Source: Variovorax paradoxus EPS | GTDB lineage: Bacteria > Pseudomonadota > Gammaproteobacteria > Burkholderiales > Burkholderiaceae_C | Direction of reading: 5' to 3' | NCBI RefSeq assembly: GCF_000184745.1 | Contig: NC_014931.1 | Span: 4,588,001 to 4,652,000, forward strand | DNA length: 64,000 bases | Shown here: one piece after another, positions 46,036-53,478 of the stretch | Numbering within the stretch: position 1 is the first letter of the stretch | Layout of the letters: the number at the start of each line of letters is the position of its first letter | Made by a program: the position numbers and the translations under genes | Notes under the pieces: model-generated | The model's database searches: none | What the model was told of the DNA's origin: nothing | The model's input: only the letters and a program-made list of their open reading frames with translations

Positions 46036-47033
46036 AGCGGTGAAGGCGGTCGCGGTGCAGAGGCGCGCACTTCCTTTCTCGCCTTGCCTGCGGGCGCCGC
46101 GAGCCGCGTGCCTTCCCATTGGCCGCTGGTGCAGAGGTCGCGGATCACGTCGCCGATCAGGTTGCAGATCGCACGCTTCGCATTCGTCGTGGGCAGGTGC
46201 ACCGACACGCACAACCCGAGCGTGCGGAACATCGCAGGCGAATCGATGCGGTGCGCCCTCAACCGGTCTTCGCGCACTTCGCGCTGCGCCAGGCCGAGCG
46301 GCATGATCGTCGCGCCGAGCCCCGCCTCCACCGCCGCCTTCAGCGTGTAGACCGAGTTGATTTCCGCCGCCACGCGCGCCGGCGGCTGGCCGGCCGCCTC
46401 GAGCACCGCATCCACCAGCCAGCGTGTGCAATGGCCATGCGCATTGGCAGGCCACACCAGAGGACGCGCCGTGGCCTCTTCGATGCTCACGTCGCCCGGC
46501 GGCAGCGCGCGCGGGTCCTGCGGCGATTCGAGAAAGACGAAATCCTCCTCGACGAGCGGCGTAAAGGCGATATCTTCCGCGGGCATGGTGGGCGAGAAGA
46601 TCGCCACGTCGACGCGCCCGCGCAGCAACTGGTCGGCCATGTTGCCGGTGAGTTCCTCGTTGAGGTGAAACACCACGTCCGGGTAGCGCCTGGCGGCCGC
46701 GCGCATCAACGGCAGCGCGATCATCGGCGACACGCTCTGCGGCAGCGCCGCCACCACCGAACCGACCACCGAATCCGCCGCCACGTGCACCGCGGCCTTC
46801 GCATCGCCGACCTGCTTGGTGATGCCCTGCGCGTATTCGTAGAACACCTTGCCTGCTTCGGTCACCGTGACGCCGTTGCGGCTGCGCAGCAGCAGCGGCG
46901 TGCCCAGTTCGCCTTCGAGTTCGGCCATCTGCTTGCTGAGCGCCGACTGCGCCACGAAGAGCTGCTGCGCCGCGCGCGAGAGGCTGCCGCAATCCACGAT
47001 GGCGACGAAATACTTGAACTGGCGCAACTCCAT
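46020..47033 (-). CDS. LysR-family transcriptional regulator
   Basis: 337 residues. The N-terminal HTH is MELRQFKYFVAIVDCGSLSR with AAQQLFVAQSALSKQMAELE, and a substrate-binding domain of the CbbR/NAC-like type follows (SVSPMIALPLMRAAARRYPD). The last 35 residues are a Pro/Arg-rich tail. It is the last gene of a four-gene minus-strand run (MFS, FAD oxidase, esterase, LysR) and is likely to control it, with a possible box at 51672-51686. The tail crosses the convergent synthetase end. Confidence 0.9.
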   Translation of the reverse strand: MELRQFKYFVAIVDCGSLSRAAQQLFVAQSALSKQMAELEGELGTPLLLRSRNGVTVTEAGKVFYEYAQGITKQVGDAKAAVHVAADSVVGSVVAALPQSVSPMIALPLMRAAARRYPDVVFHLNEELTGNMADQLLRGRVDVAIFSPTMPAEDIAFTPLVEEDFVFLESPQDPRALPPGDVSIEEATARPLVWPANAHGHCTRWLVDAVLEAAGQPPARVAAEINSVYTLKAAVEAGLGATIMPLGLAQREVREDRLRAHRIDSPAMFRTLGLCVSVHLPTTNAKRAICNLIGDVIRDLCTSGQWEGTRLAAPAGKARKEVRASAPRPPSPLQPRR

Positions 47034-47113
47034 CGGCGTGTCTCCGGCCGCCCGCTGCGGGGGTGCAGCGGGCGGCCGGTCATTCTAGGACCGCACTTTC
47101 GGCCAACCGCTCG

Positions 47114-48751
47114 TCAGCTCACGCAATCGAAGCTCGCCGCATCGTTCACGTCGCCCGCGCCCTTGTAGCGCGGGTACGCGGGGTACTTGCACATCGGGCG
47201 CGCCATCGTGGTGGCGCCTGCGCCATCGACCTTGCGGTGCACCAGCTTCTGCGCCGAGGCGGGCACGCCCTGCTCCACCCAGGTGGACATCGCCTTCAGC
47301 AGGTCGACCTTGGCGGGCCCCGCGCCGCCGTAGCAGTGGCCCACGCCGGGCGCGAGGAACAGCTCGACCGTCTCGTCGGCCTTCTGCGCGCCAAGGGTGC
47401 CGACGACCTGCTCGTAGTAGCGCGCGTTGTCGCGTGCGCTCACCGAGGTGTCGTTGGTGCCGTTCCACATGATCAGCTTCGCGCCGCGCGCATGCAGGCG
47501 CCCCAGGTCCGCATCGGCCGCGCTGAACATGCCGCCGATGATTCCCATGCGCGAAAGCCACTGGTCGGGGTTCCAGGTGGAGGTGTCGAATGCCGGATCG
47601 CGCGTGATGAACGAGCGCACGAAGCCGTCCGAGAACAGGCCTTGCACCGACGCGCCACCGAACGCTGCCTGCGGCCAGATGTACTCGCCCCAGCCCTTGG
47701 GCGAGTTCTCCGCGCCGAAGTTGTAGCCCGTGTGCGACCACGCGCCGTCGGACGTGGCGATCGGCGAGGTGATGGTGTTCACCGTGGCGATCTGGGCATC
47801 GGACAGGCAGCTGTCGCCGGTGTCCGCGCCGCCCGCGCAGCGCAGCGCCGTCGCGTTGAAGGTGCACGCCGCCGGCTTGGAGATGATGCCGTCGGCCACG
47901 CCGTCCAGCCCGTCGCACTGCGCCAGCACCGCGTCGGCGAGCAGCGTCTGCTTTGCTGGATTCAGCGTGTTGGCGGGCACGCGCACCTGCTTGGCGATGC
48001 GGTTGAACTGCATGAAGAGGCCCATGATGTTGCCCGCCGGCGCGCGCGCCACGATGCCATCGAAGTCTTCGGGAAAGCGCTGGGCCTGCATCATCGCGTC
48101 GTGCCCGCCCATCGAGCAGCCTTCGAAATAACTGCGCGTGGGCGCGGTGCCGAAGAACTGCGCGATCACCTCCTTGCCCGGCGGCAGGGCGCGGTGTTCC
48201 GACTGCTGCGTGAAGTCCAGCAGCTTGACCGGATCGAGTGCGAACTCGCCCTTGAAGTAGTTGAGATCGGTGGCGCCGGGATAGTCGTAGCCGCCGTTGG
48301 TGCCGACGGTCGCGTAGCGCTCGGTGAAGATCGATTCGCTGAACTGCGCAGCGGTGGCCGTGGGCATCTGGCCGTCGAAGCCGCCACCGCCGATGAAGGC
48401 GAGCTTGCCGTTCCAGCCGGAGGTCGGCAGGCGCGCCTCGAAGCGCAGCGTGGAGCCCTTGAAGCTCGCGGTCACCACGCAGTACTCGGGCTGCGGTGCC
48501 GAAGCGGCGACGACCTTGGCGTCGTCGATGGCGACGGCGCCTGCGGCCAGCGTCTGCCCCTTCAACGTGGGGCACTTTTCGGCGAGCGACATCGCCGGCG
48601 GCGGCGGTGCTGCGGGGGGAGGAGAGGCAGGTGCGGGAGGAGCGGCCGGAAGCAGCACTGGCGAGAAGCCCCCGTTGGCCCCGCCTCCGCCGCAACCGGC
48701 CGCAAACGTGACAACCGCGATCGAGACCAGCGTGCGCCTGGTGTTGTTCAT
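47114..48751 (-). CDS. Tannase/feruloyl esterase family protein
   Basis: 545 residues. A lipoprotein-like start (VVTFAAGCGGGG) is followed by a Pro/Ala linker. The tannase domain has GWNGKLAFIGGGGFDG, the nucleophile motif FEGCSMGGHDAM, WNGTNDTSVS (Asp region) and PGVGHCYGGAGP (His region). Paired Cys residues (e.g. GDSC, CTFNATALRC) mark a secreted enzyme. It hydrolyses aromatic acid esters such as gallate or ferulate esters; the true ester is unknown. The gene begins 3 bases after the oxidase stop. Confidence 0.88.
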   Translation of the reverse strand: MNNTRRTLVSIAVVTFAAGCGGGGANGGFSPVLLPAAPPAPASPPPAAPPPPAMSLAEKCPTLKGQTLAAGAVAIDDAKVVAASAPQPEYCVVTASFKGSTLRFEARLPTSGWNGKLAFIGGGGFDGQMPTATAAQFSESIFTERYATVGTNGGYDYPGATDLNYFKGEFALDPVKLLDFTQQSEHRALPPGKEVIAQFFGTAPTRSYFEGCSMGGHDAMMQAQRFPEDFDGIVARAPAGNIMGLFMQFNRIAKQVRVPANTLNPAKQTLLADAVLAQCDGLDGVADGIISKPAACTFNATALRCAGGADTGDSCLSDAQIATVNTITSPIATSDGAWSHTGYNFGAENSPKGWGEYIWPQAAFGGASVQGLFSDGFVRSFITRDPAFDTSTWNPDQWLSRMGIIGGMFSAADADLGRLHARGAKLIMWNGTNDTSVSARDNARYYEQVVGTLGAQKADETVELFLAPGVGHCYGGAGPAKVDLLKAMSTWVEQGVPASAQKLVHRKVDGAGATTMARPMCKYPAYPRYKGAGDVNDAASFDCVS

Positions 48752-48754
48752 TTC

Positions 48755-50203
48755 TTATGTCTCCTGGTGGGTATGGACAGCCTCGGCCGGGCCGATGATC
48801 TTTCCGGGGTTGAAGATGTCGTGCGGGTCCAGCGCCTGCTTGATCGCGCGCATCAGCCCGACGGTGTGCACGCCGTGTTCCTCGAGGAGGTACTGCATCT
48901 TGTGAAGCCCCACGCCGTGCTCGCCGGTCGATGTGCCGCCGTGGCGCAGCGCGCGCTGCACGAGCCGGTGGCTGAAGGCCTCGGCCGCTTCGTTCTCTGC
49001 CGCATCGTTCGGATCGACCAGCACGAGGCAATGGAAATTGCCGTCGCCGACGTGGCCGAACACGGGTGCGAGCAGGCCGTGCGCGGCGATATCCGCCTGC
49101 GTTTCTTCCACGCACTGCGCCAGGGCCGACAGCGGCACGCAGGCATCGGTGGTCAGGCTGCGGCTGCCGGCCTTCAATTGCAGGCACGCGAAGTAAGCGT
49201 GATGACGCGGCGTCCACAGGCGCGAGCGCTCTTCCTGCAGATTGGCCCACTGAAATTCGCCGCCGCCGTGATTGGCCGCGATCTCGCGAACGATGTCCGA
49301 CTGCTCGTCGATCTGCGCCTTGCTCGCGCCGAATTCGAGGAAGAGCGTGGGGCTTTCGTGCAGCGCGGTGCGGCTGTGCGCGTTGACGGCGCGGATGGTG
49401 AGCGCATCCAGCATCTCGGCGCGCGCGAGCGGCACGCCCATCTGGATCGACTCGATCACGCAATCGACCGCCGCGGCCACCGTCGGGAAATGCACCACCG
49501 CCGCCGCATAGGCCTCGGGGTGCGGATGCAGCCGCACGGTCGCTTCGGTGATGAGGCCCAGCGTGCCTTCGGAGCCGCAATAGAGCTGCGTGAGGTTGTA
49601 GCCCGCCGAGCTCTTGCGCGCCTGCGATGCGGTGCGCACCACGTCGCCGTTCGCGGTGACCACGGTAAGGCTCACGAGGTTGTCGCGCATCGTGCCGTAG
49701 CGCACGGTGTTCGTGCCCGAGGCGGCCGTCGCGACCATGCCGCCGATGGACGCGTCGGCTCCCGGATCGACCGAGAAGAAGAAGCCGGTTTCCAGCAGCG
49801 CCGTGTTCAGTTGCCCACGCGTCACACCGGCCTCGACGGTGGCCGTGAGGTCGTCGGAACGAATCGCCAGCACCTTGTTCATCTGCGAGAAGTCGACGCA
49901 CACGCCGCCTTCCACCGCGAGCAGATGCCCTTCGACCGACGAGCCCACGCCGAAGCCGATGACCGGCACGCGCTCCCGCGCACAAGCCCTGACGACGAAG
50001 GCCACCTCGTCGGTGCTCTGCACGAAGACGACCGCATCGGGCGGCTGCGGCAGGTAGGCCGATTCGTCGGTGCCGTGCTGCAGCAGCACGGCCTGGCTGG
50101 TCGAGCAGCGTTCGCCGAAGCGGCGCTGCAGCTGCGCGAGCAGTTCGCTCGAGGGTGCGCGGCGTTTTTTCGCGCGCGCAGGGGGACTCACAACCGCATC
50201 CAT
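48755..50203 (-). CDS. FAD-linked oxidase (D-lactate/glycolate dehydrogenase GlcD-type)
   Basis: 482 residues. The FAD-binding PCMH domain holds VIGFGVGSSVEGH, EAGVTRGQLN, SVDPGADASIGGMVATAASG and RKSSAGYNLTQLYCGSEGTLG. The C-terminal FAD-oxidase domain has FGHVGDGNFHCLVL and GTSTGEHGVGLHKMQYL, with active-site His. It oxidises a 2-hydroxy acid, passing electrons to the quinone pool or cytochrome c. Context with an aromatic esterase suggests an aromatic or side-chain 2-hydroxy acid, which is inference. Confidence 0.9.
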   Translation of the reverse strand: MDAVVSPPARAKKRRAPSSELLAQLQRRFGERCSTSQAVLLQHGTDESAYLPQPPDAVVFVQSTDEVAFVVRACARERVPVIGFGVGSSVEGHLLAVEGGVCVDFSQMNKVLAIRSDDLTATVEAGVTRGQLNTALLETGFFFSVDPGADASIGGMVATAASGTNTVRYGTMRDNLVSLTVVTANGDVVRTASQARKSSAGYNLTQLYCGSEGTLGLITEATVRLHPHPEAYAAAVVHFPTVAAAVDCVIESIQMGVPLARAEMLDALTIRAVNAHSRTALHESPTLFLEFGASKAQIDEQSDIVREIAANHGGGEFQWANLQEERSRLWTPRHHAYFACLQLKAGSRSLTTDACVPLSALAQCVEETQADIAAHGLLAPVFGHVGDGNFHCLVLVDPNDAAENEAAEAFSHRLVQRALRHGGTSTGEHGVGLHKMQYLLEEHGVHTVGLMRAIKQALDPHDIFNPGKIIGPAEAVHTHQET

Positions 50204-50270
50204 GGGGTCTTCTTTCCTGAACTCTGGGAAAGCACCGCGGGCGAATGCCGCGGTGCGGGGAACGTACGCC

Positions 50271-51590
50271 TCAGCGCTTCTTCGAAGAAGCGGCTTGTGG
50301 CTTGACGAAGAGCACGAGCACCGCGCCGATGACGAGCAGCGCGGCCAGCATGTGGAGGCCCGCGTCGGTGCTCTGGGTCGCGTCCTTGATCAAGCCGATC
50401 ATGAAAGGCGCGCTGAAGCCCGAGAGGTTGCCGAACGAGTTGATGAAGGCAATGCCCGCCGCGGCCGCCGCACCGCCGAGGAACGCGGTCGGCATGCCCC
50501 AGAAGATAGGCAGCGTGGCCATGATCCCCATCGTGGCGAGCGTGAGCCCGGCCATCGCATACACGGCGTTGCCATGGAAGGCCACGCTCAGCACCAGTCC
50601 GACGGCGCCGACTACGGCCGCGATGGCGCTGTGCCAGCGGTACTCGAGCCGGCGGTCGGCGCTGCGCGCCACCAGGTACATCGCGACAACGCCGAAGGCC
50701 CAGGGAATCGCGCTGACGAGGCCGATATCGAGCGCGCCCTTCACGCCGATCGCCTTGATGATGCTCGGCAGCCAGAACGAGATGCCGTAGAGCCCCGAGA
50801 CGAACGAGAAGTACACCAGCGCCAAGAGCCACACGCGGGGGTTGGCGAGCACGGTGAGGATCTTCGCTTCGGACTTGCCAGCGTCTTCCGCCGCGATGTC
50901 GCGTGCGATGAGCTCGCGCTCGGCCGGTATGAGCCATTGCGCGTCTTTCACGCGGTCGTCGAGGTAGCGCCACACGACCACGCCCAGCGCCACGGTCGGC
51001 AGGCCTTGCAGCAGGAAGAGCCACTGCCATCCGGCCCAGCCATGCACGCCGCTCATGCCCTGCAAGATCCAGCCCGAGATCGGCCCGCCCAGGATGCCCG
51101 CGAACGGAATCGCCGCGAGAAAGAGCGAGGTCGCCTTGCCGCGCCGCGCGGCGGGGTACCAGTAGGTGAGGTACAGGATGATTCCGGGGAAGAAGCCCGC
51201 CTCGGCCGCGCCGAGCAAAAAGCGGATCACGTAGAACGACATCGGCGAACTCACGAACATGGTCGCCGCCGACAGCAGCCCCCAGGTGACCATGATCCGC
51301 GCGATCCAGCGGCGCGCGCCCACGCGGTGCAGCACCACGTTGCTCGGCACCTCGAAGAGGAAATAGCCGACGAAGAAGATGCCAGCGCCCAGGCCATACA
51401 CCGCCTCGCTGAACTGCAGGTCGCCCTGCATCTGCAGCTTGGCGAAGCCGACGTTCACGCGGTCCAGGTAGGCCACGATGTAGCAGAGGAAGAGCAGCGG
51501 AATCAGGCGCCAGCTGACCTTACGGTAGACCGCGTCGGAGCTGCTGTCGAAGCGCCCCTCGTAGGGCTGGGTCATTGCGGGAGTGCTCAT
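50271..51590 (-). CDS. MFS transporter, anion:cation symporter (ACS) type
   Basis: 439 residues with 12 membrane segments. The ACS family N-terminus WRLIPLLFLCYIVAYLDRVN and GFFPGIILYLTYWYP are clear. Members import organic acids such as hexuronates, tartrate or hydroxy-aromatic acids with H+. ATG 51590 is used; the open frame to 51695 runs into the putative LysR site. It is the first gene of the run toward LysR and probably brings in the substrate or the released acid. Confidence 0.9.
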   Translation of the reverse strand: MSTPAMTQPYEGRFDSSSDAVYRKVSWRLIPLLFLCYIVAYLDRVNVGFAKLQMQGDLQFSEAVYGLGAGIFFVGYFLFEVPSNVVLHRVGARRWIARIMVTWGLLSAATMFVSSPMSFYVIRFLLGAAEAGFFPGIILYLTYWYPAARRGKATSLFLAAIPFAGILGGPISGWILQGMSGVHGWAGWQWLFLLQGLPTVALGVVVWRYLDDRVKDAQWLIPAERELIARDIAAEDAGKSEAKILTVLANPRVWLLALVYFSFVSGLYGISFWLPSIIKAIGVKGALDIGLVSAIPWAFGVVAMYLVARSADRRLEYRWHSAIAAVVGAVGLVLSVAFHGNAVYAMAGLTLATMGIMATLPIFWGMPTAFLGGAAAAAGIAFINSFGNLSGFSAPFMIGLIKDATQSTDAGLHMLAALLVIGAVLVLFVKPQAASSKKR

Positions 51591-51671
51591 GGGGTTTTGT
51601 GTCTCGCTTTCGGTGTGGAGACGATGGTCGCGGCGCCGGGCAGCCTCGCCGCAGCGGGTTAACACGCAAGA

Positions 51672-51686
51672 TTCATATGGATTGAA
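51672..51686. promoter_or_regulatory. Possible LysR-type box upstream of the esterase operon
   Basis: TTCA-TATGGAT-TGAA is a perfect dyad that contains a T-N11-A core, the LysR-type minimal motif. It lies 82 bases before the MFS start at 51590, a normal activator position. The regulator would be the LysR gene at the far end of the run. Confidence 0.45.
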
Positions 51687-51845
51687 GACCTGCATATCTC
51701 CGAACGAGATGGCTGGAGGCGTTGCCCGTGCGCATCAGAAATGTGCACCTTGGTACTAACCCGTGAGGGCGCAAACCTTTCGGCTGTCTATGATCGAATT
51801 CAACATGTTGTAACAATCTTGGACCGCTCTGAAAGAAAGCCCCCG

Positions 51846-52682
51846 ATGGAATTCCGCACCCTCCCCTCGTCGCTTCGCATGGCCGCACGCGGGCTCGCGG
51901 CGCTCCTGCTCACGACCGGCGCCTCGGCCCATGCGCTCGTGATCGGTGTCACCGAAGGCGTGAGCTACCAGGTCACCGAGGCGCAGATCGCCCCACGTTT
52001 CGAGCCGATTGCCGAGGCCTTGAGCAAGGCGCTCAAGCAGCCGGTGACGATCAAGGTGCTGATCTCGTACAACCTGGCACGCGAGGCGCTGAAGAAGAAA
52101 GAGGTGGATCTGGTGTTCATCCACCCGGCCCACGTCGCGCTCGAAGCGGTGAAGTCGGGCAACTACAAGGCACTGGCCTTCACCGCGGGCTACACCGACT
52201 ACAAGGTCTCGTTCCTGTGCAAGCAGGCCCAGCCCATCTCCGACTGGAAGACTGTCGCGGGCAAGAACCTGGTGCTGCCCGAGGTGGACTCGATCACCTC
52301 GGTGATCACGCGCGCGATGCTGCGCGAGCACGGCGTTGCGGAGTCCGCGGTCAAGGTGACCAACACGCGCTTCCAGGAGGCCGTGCCCTTCTACGTGACC
52401 AACGGCTTCGCCGCGTATGGCGCGACCGCATCGGCCGGCGTGATCAAGACCTGGACCGACGGCGGCGGCAAGGTCTGCGCGGAATCGCGCGGCGTGCCGA
52501 TCAAGCAGTGGCTCATGTCCACCAAGACCGATGCCGCCACCGTGGCGACCGTGCGCGAGACGCTGCTCGGGCTCAGCCAGAGCGATGCCGGCAAGCGTGC
52601 GCTCGCAGCCTCGAACTACACGGGGTTCGTCGCGCCCACGAACGACTCGGAAGCGGACCTGATGCGCTGGCTGGGCATCTGA
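51846..52682 (+). CDS. PhnD-like periplasmic phosphate/phosphonate-type binding protein, orphan
   Basis: 278 residues. The signal peptide ends near ASA-HA (about 28). The fold is the PhnD type: LVIGVTEGVSYQVTEAQIAP, DLVFIHPAHVALEAVKSGNYKALA, GKNLVLPEVDSITSVI and an end at TNDSEADLMRWLGI. Members bind phosphonate, phosphite or other oxyanions for an ABC importer. No permease or ATPase lies beside it, so it either works with an importer elsewhere or in sensing. A 10-bp palindrome CAACATGTTG (51801-51810) is just upstream. Confidence 0.82.
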   Translation: MEFRTLPSSLRMAARGLAALLLTTGASAHALVIGVTEGVSYQVTEAQIAPRFEPIAEALSKALKQPVTIKVLISYNLAREALKKKEVDLVFIHPAHVALEAVKSGNYKALAFTAGYTDYKVSFLCKQAQPISDWKTVAGKNLVLPEVDSITSVITRAMLREHGVAESAVKVTNTRFQEAVPFYVTNGFAAYGATASAGVIKTWTDGGGKVCAESRGVPIKQWLMSTKTDAATVATVRETLLGLSQSDAGKRALAASNYTGFVAPTNDSEADLMRWLGI

Positions 52683-52706
52683 AGCCCGGCGTCTGAAAAA
52701 CCACAG

Positions 52707-52738
52707 GCGGGGGCAGAATCCCCCGCTTGCGCTTTTTC
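52707..52738 (+). terminator. Probable rho-independent terminator
   Basis: GCGGGGG-CAGAAT-CCCCCGC (7-bp stem) ends 9 bases before a run of five T (TTGCGCTTTTTC). It follows the PhnD-like gene and precedes the GST start at 52749, so it separates the two. Confidence 0.55.
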
Positions 52739-52748
52739 AGGAACACCC

Positions 52749-53453
52749 ATGACCGATCTCTCGAGCTTCCCCATCACGGCCAAGTGGCCCGCCCAGCACC
52801 CTGACCGCCTGCAGCTCTATTCGCTGCCCACGCCCAACGGCGTGAAGGTGTCGATCATGCTGGAGGAAACCGGCCTCGCCTACGAGCCGCACCTGGTGAG
52901 CTTCGAGACCCAGGACCAGATGTCGCCGGAGTTCCTGTCGCTCAACCCGAACAACAAGATCCCGGCGATCCTCGATCCCGACGGCCCCGGCGGCAAGCCG
53001 CTCGCGCTGTTCGAGTCGGGCGCGATCCTGATCTACCTCGCAGAAAAAACCGGCAAGTTCATCCCGAAGGATGCCGCCGGCCGCTACGAAACCATCCAGT
53101 GGGTGATGTTCCAGATGGGCGGCATCGGCCCCATGTTTGGCCAGCTCGGCTTCTTCAACAAGTTCGCCGGCAAGGACTACGAAGACAAGCGCCCGCGCGA
53201 CCGCTACGTGGCCGAATCGAAGCGCCTCCTCGGCGTGCTCGACAAGCACCTCGCGAACCGCGCATGGATCATGGGCGACGAGTACACGATTGCGGACATC
53301 GCCTCGTTCCCTTGGATCCGCAACCTGATCGGGTTCTATGAGGCGGGCGAGCTGGTGGGGTTCAGCGAGTTCAAGAACGTGGCGCGGGTGCTCGAGGCGT
53401 TCGTGGCGCGGCCTGCGGTGGTGAAGGGGCTCAATATTCCCAAGCGGGGCTGA
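52749..53453 (+). CDS. Glutathione S-transferase, Nu-class (YghU/YfcG-like)
   Basis: 234 residues. The Nu-class signature YSLPTPNGVKVSIMLEE carries Thr/Asn (T28, N30) in place of a catalytic Tyr/Ser/Cys. NNKIPAILDPDGP and LFESGAILIYLAEKTG are the cis-Pro and glutathione-binding loops, and WIMGDEYTIADIASFPWI is the C-terminal domain. Such enzymes reduce disulfides and organic peroxides using bound glutathione. It converges with the acylase gene, 26 bases away. Confidence 0.9.
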   Translation: MTDLSSFPITAKWPAQHPDRLQLYSLPTPNGVKVSIMLEETGLAYEPHLVSFETQDQMSPEFLSLNPNNKIPAILDPDGPGGKPLALFESGAILIYLAEKTGKFIPKDAAGRYETIQWVMFQMGGIGPMFGQLGFFNKFAGKDYEDKRPRDRYVAESKRLLGVLDKHLANRAWIMGDEYTIADIASFPWIRNLIGFYEAGELVGFSEFKNVARVLEAFVARPAVVKGLNIPKRG

Positions 53454-53478
53454 GAACCCGGCGACCGGCTGGCCCTCA

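Noticed and set aside
47063..50305. 1080-codon open frame on the plus strand
   Set aside because: It is antisense to the tannase and FAD oxidase genes, and its composition is repetitive Arg/His/Gly/Ala without any motif.
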